A stretch of 64,000 nucleotides of DNA, from assembly GCF_035917575.1 (NCBI RefSeq), contig NZ_CP109090.1, positions 6,634,001-6,698,000 of the forward strand, in the 5' to 3' direction. Position numbers and translations under genes: made by a program. How positions within the stretch are numbered: the first letter of the stretch is position 1; every line of letters begins with the position of its first letter. Shown here in pieces: positions 17,342 to 27,023 of this stretch. The notes beneath the pieces were generated by a model, which saw only the letters and a list, made by a program, of their open reading frames with translations, searched no databases and had not been told where the DNA came from. This stretch comes from Streptomyces sp. NBC_01788. Lineage in GTDB: Bacteria; Actinomycetota; Actinomycetes; Streptomycetales; Streptomycetaceae.

Positions 17342-20249
17342 CTCGCTTGGTCCCTTCGGGGTCGTAGAGCACGGGTTCGGCCACCAGGACGGGCACCAGG
17401 GTGTCGCCGACGGGGGCGATCAGGGTCTCGCCGATGCGGTTGCGCCCGTCGGCGACGAGCGCGAGGGCGAACGGCCTGCCGAGCGCCTGGCTGTGGTAGC
17501 TGGAGGTGACGTGGCCGAGCATCGGCACCGGCCCGTCCTGCGGGGTGACGGGGACGTCGGGCGCGACGATCTGGGAGCCCTCCGGCAGCCGGGTGGTGCC
17601 GTCGGCGGGCAGCAGGCCGACCAGGTGTTTGCGGTCGGTGCGCGCGGTGTCGGGGCGGCTGAAGGAGCGTTTGCCGATGAAGTCCTTCTGCTTGGAGACC
17701 GCCCAGGCCATGCCCGCGTCGTGCGGGGTGACCGTCCCGTCGGTGTCCTGGCCGACGATGACGTAGCCCTTCTCGGCGCGCAGGACGTGCATGGTCTCGG
17801 TGCCGTAGGGGGTGATGCCGTACTGCTGTCCGGCCGCGTGCACCTGTTCCCAGACGGAGAGCCCGTACCACGCGGAGATGTTGATCTCGTAGGCGAGTTC
17901 GCCGGAGAAGGAGATCCGGCAGACGCGGGCGGGGACGCCGGAGACCAGGGTGGTCTCGCGGAACGTCATGAACGGGAACGCCTCGTTGGACAGGTCCAGG
18001 TCCGGGGCGAGCCGGGCGACGACGTCACGGGACTTCGGGCCGACGACGGCGATCGTGGTCCACTGCTCGGTCACCGAGGTGCAGTGCACGTCGAGTTCGG
18101 GCCACTCGGTCTGCAGCCACTCCTCCAGCCAGTCCAGTACGCCGGCCGCGCCACCGGTGGTCGTGGTCATGAAGTAGCGGCCCTCGTCCAGGCGCAGGGT
18201 CACGCCGTCGTCGAAGATCATGCCGTCCGGCTTGCACATCACGCCGTAGCGGGCGGAGCCGGGCTTGAGCTTCTTGAAGGCGTTGGTGTAGACGCGGTTG
18301 AGGAACTCCCCGGCGTCCTTGCCCCAGATCTCGATCTTGCCGAGGGTGGAGGCGTCCATGAAGGCGACGCCCTCGCGGGCCGCGCGGCACTCGCGGGCCA
18401 CCGCGGCGTCCATGTCCTCCCCCTCCTGGGGGAAGTACCACGGCCGCTTCCACTGCCCGACGTCCTCGAACTCCGCGCCGTGGGCGACGTGCCAGCTGTG
18501 GATCGACGTCATGCGCTCGGGGTCGAACAGGTCGCCGCGCTCGCGTCCGGCGAGGGCGGCGAAGGCCACCGGGGCGTACGGCGCCCGGTAGGCCGTGGTG
18601 CCGATCTCGCCCGGTGAGGCGCCGTCGCCGAGGGCGGCGGCGATCACGCCGATCGCGTTGACGCCCGAGGTCTTGCCCTGGTCGTTGGCCGTGCCGAGCG
18701 AGGTGTAGCGCTTGACGTGCTCGACGCTGCGCATTCCGGCGCCGACGGACCGCCACACGTCGGCGACCGTGACATCGCGCTGCAGGTCGACGAAGTGGGT
18801 GTCCCAGGTGCCGGGACCGGAGCCGGAGCCGTCGGAGCCGTTGCCGGGCGCGGGCACCAGCCACAGCGCGCGCACCGCGGCGCGGTCGGCGGCGTCGGCG
18901 GGCGCGTCGGGCACGGGCACCGGGAACCCGGCGTCCGTCGCGGCCCGCGCACCGGCCCGCGCGCCCTCGGCGAGCGCGCCGTCGAGGGCGTAGGTCCCGC
19001 GGGCGGCGCCGACGACCTGCTGGTCGCGGACCGTGCCGTCGGGCACGAAGGCGGCCAGTCCGTCGTCCCAGCGCAGCTTGCCCTGGCGCTGGCTGTGCAG
19101 GTGCACCACCGGGCTCCAGCCGCCCGAGACGGCGAGCAGGTCGCAGTCGAACGAGACGGGTTCGCCGGTGAGTTCACCGCTGCCGTCGAGCCCCTGGACG
19201 GTGACGCCGGTGAGGCGTCTCTCGCCCGCGGTGCCGGTCACCGCGCTGCCGGTCAGGACCTTGACGCCGGTGGCCGCGGCGACCTCGGCCGCCCGCCGGG
19301 ACAGCTCGGGGCGGGCATCGACGACGGCGGCGATCTCCACGCCGGCCGCGTGCAGGTCGGCCACGGTGTCGTAGGCGCTGTCGTTGGTGGTGCTCACGAC
19401 GGCGCGCGAGCCGGGTGCCACGGCGTAGCGGTTGACGTAGGAGCGGACGGCGGAGGCGGGCATCACGCCGGGGCGGTCGTTGCCGGCGAACACCAGCGGT
19501 CGCTCGTGGGCGCCGGGGGCCAGGACCACCTGGCGGGCCCGGATGTGCCACAGCCGCTGGCGCGAGACGCCCTCGGCCGGGGCGGGGGCGTCGGCGCCGA
19601 GGTGATCGGTGCGCCGCTGCAGGGCCAGGACGTAGTTGTCGTCGTAGGAACCGAAGGCGGTGGTGCGGGGCAGGACGACGGTCTCGGGGGCCGCCTCCAG
19701 GGCTGCGCGGACCTCGGCCACCCACTCCAGGGCGGTCTGCCCGCCGACCGTCTCGGTGCGCCCGGACAGCAGCGAACCGCCGGGTTCGGGCTGGTCGTCG
19801 AGGAGGATCACCCGGGCGCCGGAGCCGGCCGCCGCGGCGGCGGCCGCGAGTCCGGCCGGGCCCGCGCCGACGACCAGGACGTCGGTGTGCACGTACTTCT
19901 TGTCGTAGACGGCCGGGTCCGGGGTCGGATCGAGGACGCCCATTCCGGACAGGGTCGTGGCGGACAGCCCGTCGTACAGCTCCACGGCGGTGGCGGGCAG
20001 CATGCCCTCCGAGCACGGTCCGTCGATCTGGAGCAGGGCGTTGGGCTCCTCGACGCCGGCGGAGACGATGCCGCGGGGACGGCCCCGGTAGAGAGAGGGC
20101 CCGACCTCGACGGCACCGTGGGCCAGCATCGCGGAGGCGACGGTGTCGCCGGGGTGGCCGGTCAGCTCGCGGCCGTCGACGGTGAACCGCAGCACGGTGT
20201 CGCGGTCGACGCGGCCGCCGTGCGGCAGACGGAATTCCAGGTCGGTCAT
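17334..20249 (-). CDS. soxA: Sarcosine oxidase, alpha subunit
   Basis: The 971-residue subunit has the usual length for heterotetrameric SoxA. From the N-terminus there is a 2Fe-2S-ferredoxin-like fold region ([20 protein letters not shown]), a Rossmann segment [20 protein letters not shown] near 124-143, a second nucleotide-binding stretch ([20 protein letters not shown]), and a C-terminal GcvT-like folate-binding region beginning about residue 580 ([12 protein letters not shown]). The complex oxidises sarcosine to glycine, handing the methyl carbon to tetrahydrofolate as 5,10-methylene-THF and releasing H2O2. ATG at 20249 overlaps the soxD stop (ATGA). Confidence 0.95.
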   Translation of the reverse strand: MTDLEFRLPHGGRVDRDTVLRFTVDGRELTGHPGDTVASAMLAHGAVEVGPSLYRGRPRGIVSAGVEEPNALLQIDGPCSEGMLPATAVELYDGLSATTLSGMGVLDPTPDPAVYDKKYVHTDVLVVGAGPAGLAAAAAAAGSGARVILLDDQPEPGGSLLSGRTETVGGQTALEWVAEVRAALEAAPETVVLPRTTAFGSYDDNYVLALQRRTDHLGADAPAPAEGVSRQRLWHIRARQVVLAPGAHERPLVFAGNDRPGVMPASAVRSYVNRYAVAPGSRAVVSTTNDSAYDTVADLHAAGVEIAAVVDARPELSRRAAEVAAATGVKVLTGSAVTGTAGERRLTGVTVQGLDGSGELTGEPVSFDCDLLAVSGGWSPVVHLHSQRQGKLRWDDGLAAFVPDGTVRDQQVVGAARGTYALDGALAEGARAGARAATDAGFPVPVPDAPADAADRAAVRALWLVPAPGNGSDGSGSGPGTWDTHFVDLQRDVTVADVWRSVGAGMRSVEHVKRYTSLGTANDQGKTSGVNAIGVIAAALGDGASPGEIGTTAYRAPYAPVAFAALAGRERGDLFDPERMTSIHSWHVAHGAEFEDVGQWKRPWYFPQEGEDMDAAVARECRAAREGVAFMDASTLGKIEIWGKDAGEFLNRVYTNAFKKLKPGSARYGVMCKPDGMIFDDGVTLRLDEGRYFMTTTTGGAAGVLDWLEEWLQTEWPELDVHCTSVTEQWTTIAVVGPKSRDVVARLAPDLDLSNEAFPFMTFRETTLVSGVPARVCRISFSGELAYEINISAWYGLSVWEQVHAAGQQYGITPYGTETMHVLRAEKGYVIVGQDTDGTVTPHDAGMAWAVSKQKDFIGKRSFSRPDTARTDRKHLVGLLPADGTTRLPEGSQIVAPDVPVTPQDGPVPMLGHVTSSYHSQALGRPFALALVADGRNRIGETLIAPVGDTLVPVLVAEPVLYDPEGTKRDG

Positions 20250-20581
20250 CGGTTCCCTCCGGCCGGATCGGCGGGCTGGCGAAGGTCGTCGGGCCCGGGC
20301 AGTCCGGGGACCTCGGGGCGGGGCTCGTCGAGCCGGTAGACGGCGAGCACCTCGTAGCTGACGGTGTCGCGCACGACGTTGAACCAGCGGCGGCAGCCCG
20401 TGGAGTGCACCCACCGCTCGGCGAAGGGGCCCTTGGGGTTGTCCCGGTAGAAGACGTACTCGGCCCACTGTTCGTCGGTGAGGTCCCCGGCGGTCTCGGG
20501 GAAGGGAATGTGGGCCTGTCCTCCGTAGTGGTACTCGGTCTCGTCCCGAGGACCGCACCATGGGCAGTTCAGCAGCAGCAC
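20246..20581 (-). CDS. soxD: Sarcosine oxidase, delta subunit
   Basis: The 111-residue zinc-binding delta subunit has the diagnostic N-terminus [20 protein letters not shown], with the CxxC pair and downstream His/Cys ([17 protein letters not shown]). SoxD normally has about 90-110 residues. It sits between soxB (13 bp upstream) and soxA (ATGA overlap), the usual BDAG order. Confidence 0.95.
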   Translation of the reverse strand: MLLLNCPWCGPRDETEYHYGGQAHIPFPETAGDLTDEQWAEYVFYRDNPKGPFAERWVHSTGCRRWFNVVRDTVSYEVLAVYRLDEPRPEVPGLPGPDDLRQPADPAGGNR

Positions 20582-20593
20582 GGTGTCCTCCTC

Positions 20594-21814
20594 TCAGTGG
20601 GCCACGGCCGCGGCGCCGTGCTCGTCGATCAGGGCGCCCGTGGTGAAACGCTCCAGGGCGAAGGGCTTGTTCAGGGGGTGCGGCTCGCCGGTGGCGATGG
20701 TGTGGGCGAAGGTCCAGCCGGCGGCCGGGGTGGCCTTGAAACCACCGGTGCCCCAGCCGCAGTTGACGAAGAGGTTCTCCACCGGCGTGGTGCCGATGAC
20801 CGGGGACGCGTCCGGGGTGACGTCGACGATGCCGCCCCAGGTCCGCAGCACGTGCGCGCGGGCGAAGACGGGGAACAGCTCCACCGCGGCGGCCATCTGG
20901 TGCTCGATCACATGGAACGAGCCGCGCTGGCCGTAGCCGTTGTACGTGTCGACGCCCGCGCCCATCACCAGTTCGCCCTTGTGCGCCTGCGACACGTAGA
21001 CGTGCACGTGGTTCGACATGACCACGGTGGGGTGCACGGGCTGGTGCAGTTCGGAGACCAGTGCCTGCAGCGGGTGCGACTGCACCGGCAGCCGGAACCC
21101 GGCCAGTTCGGCCAGTACGCTGCTGTGTCCGGCGGCCGCCAGACCCACCCGGCCGGCCAGGATGCGGCCCCGGCTGGTCTCGACGCCGACGACCCGGTCG
21201 CCGTCCTTGACGAACCCGGTGACCTCGCAGCCCTGGATCAGGTCGACGCCCATCTCGTCGGCGCGGCGGGCGAGCGCCCAGGCGACGTGGTCGTGCTTGG
21301 CGATGCCGGCGCGGGGCTGGTAGGTGCCGCCGAGCACCGGGTAGCGGGTGCCGGGCGAGACGTTGACGATCGGGCAGACCTTGGCGACCTCGTCGGTGTC
21401 GAGCCATTCGGCGTCGACTCCGTTGAGGCGGTTGGCGTTGACGCGGCGCACACCCTCGCGGACGTCCTGCAGGGTGTGCGCGAGGTTGAGCACACCGCGC
21501 TGGCTGAACAGGAAGTCGTAGTCCAGCTCTTCGGGCAGTCGCTCCCACAGCTTCAGGGCGTGCTCGTAGATGGCCGCGCTCTCGTCCCACAGGTAGTTGG
21601 AGCGGATGATGGTGGTGTTGCGGGCCATGTTGCCGCCGGCCAGCCAGCCCTTCTCCAGTACGGCCACGTTGGTGATGCCGTGGTTCTTGGCGAGGTAGTA
21701 GGCGGTGGCCAGGCCGTGGCCTCCGGCGCCGACGATGACGACGTCGTAGGAGGGGCGGGGGTCGGGGGTGCGCCAGAGCCAGTCGGGGTGCTCCGGCAGC
21801 GGTGCGGCGGTCAT
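20594..21814 (-). CDS. soxB: Sarcosine oxidase, beta subunit
   Basis: The 406-residue flavoprotein subunit has an FAD-binding Rossmann motif [19 protein letters not shown] near 23-41. It has a DAO-type core and H174 in [12 protein letters not shown], at the position where the covalent FMN is attached to histidine in characterised heterotetrameric enzymes. The C-terminal [12 protein letters not shown] motif is typical. ATG at 21814 overlaps the glyA stop (ATGA). Function: dehydrogenation of sarcosine at the FAD site, with electrons passed to FMN and O2. Confidence 0.96.
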   Translation of the reverse strand: MTAAPLPEHPDWLWRTPDPRPSYDVVIVGAGGHGLATAYYLAKNHGITNVAVLEKGWLAGGNMARNTTIIRSNYLWDESAAIYEHALKLWERLPEELDYDFLFSQRGVLNLAHTLQDVREGVRRVNANRLNGVDAEWLDTDEVAKVCPIVNVSPGTRYPVLGGTYQPRAGIAKHDHVAWALARRADEMGVDLIQGCEVTGFVKDGDRVVGVETSRGRILAGRVGLAAAGHSSVLAELAGFRLPVQSHPLQALVSELHQPVHPTVVMSNHVHVYVSQAHKGELVMGAGVDTYNGYGQRGSFHVIEHQMAAAVELFPVFARAHVLRTWGGIVDVTPDASPVIGTTPVENLFVNCGWGTGGFKATPAAGWTFAHTIATGEPHPLNKPFALERFTTGALIDEHGAAAVAH

Positions 21815-23163
21815 CCGGCGGTTCCGTTCTGGTCGGAGGGTCCGGTCGGTGCGGCGGGGGCGGTCCGCTCGGCGTAGAGCGGGAACTTCTCGGCTAGCGC
21901 GGTGACCCGGTCGCGCAGCAGGGCGGCGCTCTCGTCGGTGAGGTCCTCCTCCTTCAGGGCGCGGGCGATGACGTCGGCGACCTCGCGGAACTCCTCGGCT
22001 CCGAAACCCCTGGTGGCCAGGGCGGGGGTGCCGATCCGCAGGCCGGAGGAGACCATCGGCGGGCGGGGGTCGAACGGCACGGCGTTGCGGTTGACGGTGA
22101 TGCCGACGCGGTGCAGCCGGTCCTCGGCCTGCTGCCCGTCGAGCGCGGAGTCGCGCAGGTCGACGAGGACGAGGTGGACCTCGGTACCGCCGGTGAGGAC
22201 GGAGATCCCGGCCTCGGCCACGTCGTCGGCGAGCAGTCGTCCGGCGAGGATCCGGGCGCCGTCCAGGGTGCGCTGCTGGCGCTCCTTGAACTCCTCGCCC
22301 GCCGCGACCTTGAAGGCGACCGCCTTCGCGGCGATCACGTGCTCCAGCGGCCCGCCCTGCTGGCCGGGGAAGACCGCGGAGTTGATCTTCTTGGCGAGGG
22401 CGGCCCGGCTGAGGATCACGCCGCCGCGGGGCCCGCCGAGGGTCTTGTGGGTGGTGGTCGTCACGACGTCCGCGTACGGCACGGGGCTCGGGTGGAGACC
22501 GGCCGCGACCAGTGCCGCGAAGTGCGCCATGTCGACCATGAGGTACGCGCCGACCTCGTCGGCGATGCGCCGGAAGGCCGCGAAGTCGAGCCGGCGCGGA
22601 TAGGCCGACCAGCCGGCGACGATCAGCTTCGGCCGGTGCGCGCGGGCCAGCTCGGCCACCTCGTCCATGTCGACGCGCAGGTCGGACTCGCGGACGTGGT
22701 ACGGCACGACGTTGTAGAGCTTGCCGGAGAAATTGATGCGCATGCCGTGCGTGAGGTGCCCGCCGTGCGCCAGGTCGAGACCGAGGATGGTGTCCCCGGG
22801 GTCGAGCAGGGCGAACATCGCGGCGGCGTTGGCCTGGGCACCCGAGTGCGGCTGGACGTTGGCGGCCTCGGCGCCGAAGAGGGCCTTGACCCGGTCGATC
22901 GCGAGCTGTTCGACGACGTCGACGTGCTCGCAACCGCCGTAGTAGCGGCGGCCGGGGTATCCCTCGGCGTACTTGTTCGTCAGGACCGAGCCCTGGGCCT
23001 GCATCACGGCCGCCGGGGCGAAGTTCTCGGACGCGATCATCTCGAGTGTCGTCTGCTGGCGCCGGAGTTCCTCGGAGACGGCGGCGGCGATCTCGGGGTC
23101 CAGTGCGGCCAGGGGGAGGGAGAGGAGGCTGCCGTCCTCCGTCGTCGACGGACTCGCTGCCAT
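21811..23163 (-). CDS. glyA: Serine hydroxymethyltransferase
   Basis: The 450-residue PLP enzyme is cytosolic. The PLP lysine is K240 in [16 protein letters not shown]. Other signatures are [28 protein letters not shown] and [13 protein letters not shown]. Start at 23163 was chosen over an upstream in-frame ATG because AAGGTGG lies 8-10 nt before it. As first gene of the sox operon it condenses glycine with 5,10-methylene-THF, both products of sarcosine oxidase, to serine for SdaA. It is probably a dedicated second copy beside a housekeeping glyA. Confidence 0.95.
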   Translation of the reverse strand: MAASPSTTEDGSLLSLPLAALDPEIAAAVSEELRRQQTTLEMIASENFAPAAVMQAQGSVLTNKYAEGYPGRRYYGGCEHVDVVEQLAIDRVKALFGAEAANVQPHSGAQANAAAMFALLDPGDTILGLDLAHGGHLTHGMRINFSGKLYNVVPYHVRESDLRVDMDEVAELARAHRPKLIVAGWSAYPRRLDFAAFRRIADEVGAYLMVDMAHFAALVAAGLHPSPVPYADVVTTTTHKTLGGPRGGVILSRAALAKKINSAVFPGQQGGPLEHVIAAKAVAFKVAAGEEFKERQQRTLDGARILAGRLLADDVAEAGISVLTGGTEVHLVLVDLRDSALDGQQAEDRLHRVGITVNRNAVPFDPRPPMVSSGLRIGTPALATRGFGAEEFREVADVIARALKEEDLTDESAALLRDRVTALAEKFPLYAERTAPAAPTGPSDQNGTAG

Positions 23164-23195
23164 GGTGAGCACCACCTTAATATGCGACTGCTCCA

Positions 23196-23213
23196 ACACT
23201 GATATATCAGTGT
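23196..23213. promoter_or_regulatory. 18-bp perfect palindrome, probable GntR operator
   Basis: ACACTGATATATCAGTGT reads the same on both strands. It lies midway in the 98-bp gap between the divergent glyA and GntR genes, 32 bp and 48 bp from their starts. It is AT-rich in an otherwise GC-rich region and overlaps where both promoters must be. GntR/FCD dimers bind short palindromes of this sort, so sarcosine- or creatine-responsive autoregulation and control of the sox operon is the simplest reading. Confidence 0.75.
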
Positions 23214-23261
23214 GTGCGGTAACGTAGGACAGGCCGACGGAAGGGTCAAGGGGGTGGCGGA

Positions 23262-23936
23262 ATGAAGCAGGTGGAAGCTTCGCGGACAGCCGGCGAGGGG
23301 GAGACGCCCACTCTCGCCGAGCGTGCGTACCGCGACATCCGCGACCGCCTGATCATGCTGGAGATCCCGCCCGGCGCACCGGTGAACGAGGACCTGCTCG
23401 CGCAGAGCGTCGGCTTCGGGCGCACGCCGGTGCGTGAAGCCCTCAAGCGCCTGCAGCACGAGCGGCTGATCGTGGCCTACCCCCGGCGCGGCACCTTCGC
23501 CACCGAGGTCAACATCACCGACCTCGCCCACATCTCCGAGGTCCGGCGTCAGCTGGAGCCGATGGCGGCGGCCCGCGCGGCCGAGCGCGCCACCGCCGCC
23601 GACCGCGGGGCACTGGGTGCGCTGCTGCGCGGCCTGGAGGGCGAGGGTACTTCCGCACAGGGCGCGGACGCCCTCATGCGCCTCGACCTGCGCGTACACC
23701 GGGCCATCTACGCCGCCACGCACAACCCGTACTTCGAGGACACCCTCATCCGCTACGACAACCTGGCCACCCGGATCTGGTGCCTGTTCGTGGACCGGGT
23801 GCCGGGCATGGCGGGACACGTCGTCGAGCACGGACCGCTGCTGCGCGCCATCGTCGACGGCGACCCCGAGAAGGCCTCGGAGCTCGCGCGGAGCCATGTC
23901 GTGGGCTTCGAGCGGGCGATCCGCGAGGCGATCTGA
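23262..23936 (+). CDS. GntR-family (FCD/FadR subfamily) transcriptional regulator
   Basis: The 224-residue protein has an N-terminal winged helix ([20 protein letters not shown], then [20 protein letters not shown]). Its C-terminal all-helical FCD ligand domain includes [18 protein letters not shown] and [20 protein letters not shown]; the D and H residues there normally bind a metal and a carboxylate ligand. It is divergent from glyA-sox across an 18-bp palindrome, so it is most likely the local repressor. The ligand could be sarcosine, glycine or creatine; that is inference. Confidence 0.9.
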   Translation: MKQVEASRTAGEGETPTLAERAYRDIRDRLIMLEIPPGAPVNEDLLAQSVGFGRTPVREALKRLQHERLIVAYPRRGTFATEVNITDLAHISEVRRQLEPMAAARAAERATAADRGALGALLRGLEGEGTSAQGADALMRLDLRVHRAIYAATHNPYFEDTLIRYDNLATRIWCLFVDRVPGMAGHVVEHGPLLRAIVDGDPEKASELARSHVVGFERAIREAI

Positions 23937-24000
23937 GCCGGCCCTCCCGCGGCCCACTGGGCGGCATCGGCCCGCGCTGACCCGCGACAACCCCATCACG

Positions 24001-24029
24001 GAGCCGCCGTAGCATCGCTACGGCGGCTC
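24001..24029 (+). terminator. Intrinsic terminator hairpin after the GntR gene
   Basis: Perfect 13-bp arms (GAGCCGCCGTAGC and complement) around the loop ATC, 65 nt after the GntR stop. Confidence 0.85.
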
Positions 24030-24249
24030 TGCGTCGTCCGTTTCCGGCACCGCCTGATGTCGCGCATGTCGCAACCCAACTGCACGCGGTGCAACAGGGC
24101 GAACTCAACGCGCGGCCGCGCGGTCTCTGGTTGGCAACCGGCAAAACTAAAAAGAAGCCGCCCGCCACGTCTTGTCGACTCCCGTACACACTCCTATGGT
24201 GTGCAACACCGTTGCGGCTCACGCAACCTCATGCTTGGGAGCCGGTTCC
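24030..24249 (+). promoter_or_regulatory. Promoter region of the creatine transport/hydrolysis genes, with three inverted repeats
   Basis: This 220-bp region is gene-free. It holds TGCAC-GCG-GTGCA at 24081-24093, CACAC-7-GTGTG at 24187-24203 and GTTGCG-GCTCA-CGCAAC at 24211-24227, just upstream of the MFS start. An AT-rich patch (AAAACTAAAAAGAAG) stands out near 24145. These repeats are candidate operators for the IclR or GntR regulators nearby. None matches a consensus I can name with confidence. Confidence 0.45.
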
Positions 24250-25626
24250 ATGAGCGACCAGCCGAGCCTCTCTGGGCAGAATGCCCCGCCCATCTCCTCC
24301 GTTGCACCAGTCATGTCCCCACCCGACATCTCCGGCCCGCCGGACGCCGACGTCGCCCCCTCCACGCGCCGTCGCGTGGTGGCGGCGAGTTTCATCGGCA
24401 ACTTCGTGGAGTGGTTCGACTACGCCGCCTACGGATACCTGGCGGCGACCATTTCCACGGTCTTCTTCCCCGACACCGACCGCACGACGGCCCTGCTGGC
24501 GACCTTCAGCGTCTTCGCCGTCTCCTTCTTCGTCCGCCCCTTCGGCGGCTTCGTCTGGGGGCACATCGGCGACAAGGTCGGCCGCCGCAGCGCCCTGTCA
24601 CTGTCCATCGTGATCATGTCAGTGGCGACCTTCTGCATCGCCCTGCTGCCCACCTATCGCGCGGTCGGCCTGCTCGCACCGGCCCTGCTCCTGGTGGTCC
24701 GGGTCGTCCAGGGCTTCTCCGCCTCCGGCGAGTACGCGGGCGCCTCCGCCTTCCTGGTCGAGTACGCCCCCGCCGGCAGACGCGGCCTGTACGCCTCCGT
24801 GGTTCCGGCGAGTACCGCGTCCGGCCTGCTGCTGGGTTCCCTGCTCGCGGCGCTGCTCACCGGAGTCCTCTCCGAGGGAGAGATGCACAGCTGGGGCTGG
24901 CGCCTGCCCTTCCTCCTCGCCGCTCCGATGGGTCTGATCGGCCGCTACATCCGGCTGCGCCTGGAGGACACCCCCGCCTTCCGCGCCCTGGAGGAGCAGC
25001 AGGAGGTCGTGCCGACCCCGGCCAGGCGGATGCTGCGCGCCAACCGGCGCCCGCTGATCCTCGCGATGGGCGCCACCGTGCTCAACGCGGTCGCCTTCTA
25101 CATGCTGCTCAGCTACATGCCGACGTACCTGTCGGAGGAGCTGCACTTCGGCGCCACCGAGTCGTTCCTGGCCACCACCGTCTCGCTCGCCACGTACATC
25201 GCCTTCATCTTCTTCACCGGCCTGGCCTCGGACCGGTTCGGCCGGAAGAAGATGCTGATCACGGCGTCCGTCCTGTTCACGCTGTGCACCGTCCCGGCGT
25301 TCATGCTGCTGGACGGCGCCGGACTGCTGACCGTGATCGCCATCCAGGTGCTGCTCGGCGGGATGCTCACGCTCAACGACGGGACGCTGCCCAGCTTCCT
25401 CGCCGAGCTGTTCCCGACCCGGGTCCGCTACAGCGGCTTCGCCATCAGCTTCAACCTGGCGAACGCCCTTTTCGGCGGCACCGCGGCGTTCGTCGCCACG
25501 CTGCTCATCTCCTGGACCGGAAGCCCCCTCGCCCCCGCCTGGTATCTCGTCGCCGCCGCGCTGTTCTCGCTGTGGGCCGTCCTGCGGTCGAAGGAGACCT
25601 CGCGCGAGCCGCTGCGCGAGGAATGA
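24250..25626 (+). CDS. MFS transporter, metabolite:H+ symporter (MHS) family; probable creatine or sarcosine uptake
   Basis: The 458-residue inner-membrane protein has 12 predicted membrane segments. The N-terminus has ASFIGNFVEWFDYAAYGYLA, a hallmark of MHS (ProP/shikimate-type) symporters, then the motif A loop WGHIGDKVGRRSALS and VVRVVQGFSASGEYAGASAF. Start ATG at 24250 follows GGGAG at 8-nt spacing; upstream in-frame ATGs lie inside the promoter repeats. It is 75 bp before creatinase on the same strand, so creatine is the likely substrate. Betaine-like or sarcosine transport cannot be excluded. Confidence 0.88.
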   Translation: MSDQPSLSGQNAPPISSVAPVMSPPDISGPPDADVAPSTRRRVVAASFIGNFVEWFDYAAYGYLAATISTVFFPDTDRTTALLATFSVFAVSFFVRPFGGFVWGHIGDKVGRRSALSLSIVIMSVATFCIALLPTYRAVGLLAPALLLVVRVVQGFSASGEYAGASAFLVEYAPAGRRGLYASVVPASTASGLLLGSLLAALLTGVLSEGEMHSWGWRLPFLLAAPMGLIGRYIRLRLEDTPAFRALEEQQEVVPTPARRMLRANRRPLILAMGATVLNAVAFYMLLSYMPTYLSEELHFGATESFLATTVSLATYIAFIFFTGLASDRFGRKKMLITASVLFTLCTVPAFMLLDGAGLLTVIAIQVLLGGMLTLNDGTLPSFLAELFPTRVRYSGFAISFNLANALFGGTAAFVATLLISWTGSPLAPAWYLVAAALFSLWAVLRSKETSREPLREE

Positions 25627-25701
25627 GAAGCGGTCCCACCCCCGAACCACTCCACCCCGCCCATCGGGGAAGAGAAGCCGAACCCATGAAAAGGAGTAAC
25701 C

Positions 25702-26931
25702 ATGTCCGCTGCCGAGCTCGAGCGCCTGAAGCTGATCCACAACGGTGAGAAGGAGCGGCTGACCTTCTCCGACGCGGAGATGGGGCGCCGGCTGTCGCTG
25801 CTCCGCAAGGCGATGGCCGAGGCCGGCGTCGACGTCGTCCTGTTCACCTCGTACCACAACATCAAGTACTACTCCGACTTCCTGTACACCTCCTTCGGCC
25901 GGCCCTACGCGCTGATCGTCACCGGGGACGACCAGATCACCGTCTCCGCCAACATCGACGCCGGTATGCCGTGGCGGCGCACCTTCGGTGACAACGTCGT
26001 GTACACCGACTGGCACCGCGACAACTACATCCACGTCATCCAGGAGACGCTGAAGGGGCGGGGCGTCGCTCCGCGCTGGATCGGCGTCGAGCACGACAGC
26101 CTGCCCCTCGACACCCTGCGGAAGTTCGAAGCCGCCTTCCCCGGCGCCGGGTTCACCGACATCGCGCAGGCCGCCATGCGGCAGCGGATGGTCAAGTCGG
26201 ACGAGGAGATCGCCCTCATCAAGGAGGGCGCACGCGTCGGCGACCTGGGTGGCGAGGCCATCCGCGCGGCCATCCGTGAAGGCGTCCAGGAGTACGAGGT
26301 CGCGCTGGCCGGCACCGACGCCATGGTTCGCGAGATCGCCCGCACGTACCCGCACACCGAGATCCGCGACACCTGGGTCTGGTTCCAGTCGGGCGTCAAC
26401 ACCGACGGCGCCCACAACTGGCCGACCACTCGCAAGGTGGGACGCGGCGACATCCTCAGCCTCAACTGCTTCCCGATGATCTCCGGCTACTACACCGCCC
26501 TGGAGCGGACCCTCTTCTACGGCGAGCCCGACGCCCGGTCCCTTCAGCTGTGGGAGATCAACGTCGAAGTGCACCGCCGTGGTCTGGAACTGATCAAGCC
26601 CGGCATCAGCTGCGCCGAGATCGCCCACACCCTCAACGAGATCTACATCGGTCACGGTCTGCTGCCCAACCGGACCTTCGGCTACGGCCACTCGTTCGGC
26701 GTGCTGTCCCACTACTACGGCCGGGAGGCCGGGCTCGAACTCCGCGAGGACATCGACACCGTGCTCGAACCGAACATGGTGGTGTCCATGGAACCGATGA
26801 TCATGGTGCCCGAGGGAGAGCCGGGCGCCGGTGGTTATCGTGAGCACGACATTCTGGTGGTGACCGAGAACGGCGCCGAGAACATCACCAGGTTCCCCTT
26901 CGGCCCGGAGCACAACATCCTGGGCGTGTGA
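25702..26931 (+). CDS. Creatinase (creatine amidinohydrolase)
   Basis: The 409-residue cytosolic enzyme hydrolyses creatine to sarcosine and urea. It follows the characterised Pseudomonas putida creatinase closely across its length with a constant offset of about 6 residues. The active-site residues are present: H238 in NTDGAHNW, E268 in YYTALERTLF, H330 in GYGHSFG, R341 in YYGREAGL, E364 in VVSMEPMIM and H382 in GGYREHD. It has the M24 pita-bread fold but is not an ordinary aminopeptidase. A very strong Shine-Dalgarno (AAAAGGAG) precedes the ATG. Sarcosine made here feeds the sox operon on the other strand. Confidence 0.95.
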   Translation: MSAAELERLKLIHNGEKERLTFSDAEMGRRLSLLRKAMAEAGVDVVLFTSYHNIKYYSDFLYTSFGRPYALIVTGDDQITVSANIDAGMPWRRTFGDNVVYTDWHRDNYIHVIQETLKGRGVAPRWIGVEHDSLPLDTLRKFEAAFPGAGFTDIAQAAMRQRMVKSDEEIALIKEGARVGDLGGEAIRAAIREGVQEYEVALAGTDAMVREIARTYPHTEIRDTWVWFQSGVNTDGAHNWPTTRKVGRGDILSLNCFPMISGYYTALERTLFYGEPDARSLQLWEINVEVHRRGLELIKPGISCAEIAHTLNEIYIGHGLLPNRTFGYGHSFGVLSHYYGREAGLELREDIDTVLEPNMVVSMEPMIMVPEGEPGAGGYREHDILVVTENGAENITRFPFGPEHNILGV

Positions 26932-26949
26932 CCGGGGAACCCGACGCCA

Positions 26950-26990
26950 CACGGTGCCGCTCCGGCCACTTGGGCCGGAGCGGCACCGTG
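26950..26990 (+). terminator. Intrinsic terminator hairpin after creatinase
   Basis: Perfect 18-bp arms (CACGGTGCCGCTCCGGCC and complement) around the loop ACTTG, 18 nt after the creatinase stop. It separates the creatinase transcript from the IclR gene and argues against any IclR start upstream of it. Confidence 0.92.
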
Positions 26991-27023
26991 CCGTCGCCGT
27001 CCATGCGGCACGATGGGAGCACC

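Noticed and set aside
17334..21590. SoxA frame open far upstream of 20249, suggesting a 1,418-residue fusion.
   Set aside because: The upstream part overlaps soxD and soxB in the wrong frame and is Arg-rich. The ATG at 20249 overlapping the soxD stop gives the normal 971-residue SoxA.
25702..26931. Annotation as Xaa-Pro aminopeptidase.
   Set aside because: It shares the M24 fold, but the sequence follows creatinase closely from end to end, with the creatinase active-site residues and sox context.
24619..26952. A long minus-strand frame opposite the MFS and creatinase genes.
   Set aside because: No recognisable domain and biased shadow composition; the plus-strand genes account for the sequence.
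26928..27023. N-terminal extension of the IclR regulator from a GTG overlapping the creatinase stop.
   Set aside because: It would translate the strong terminator hairpin at 26950-26990. ATG at 27024 gives the usual IclR length.
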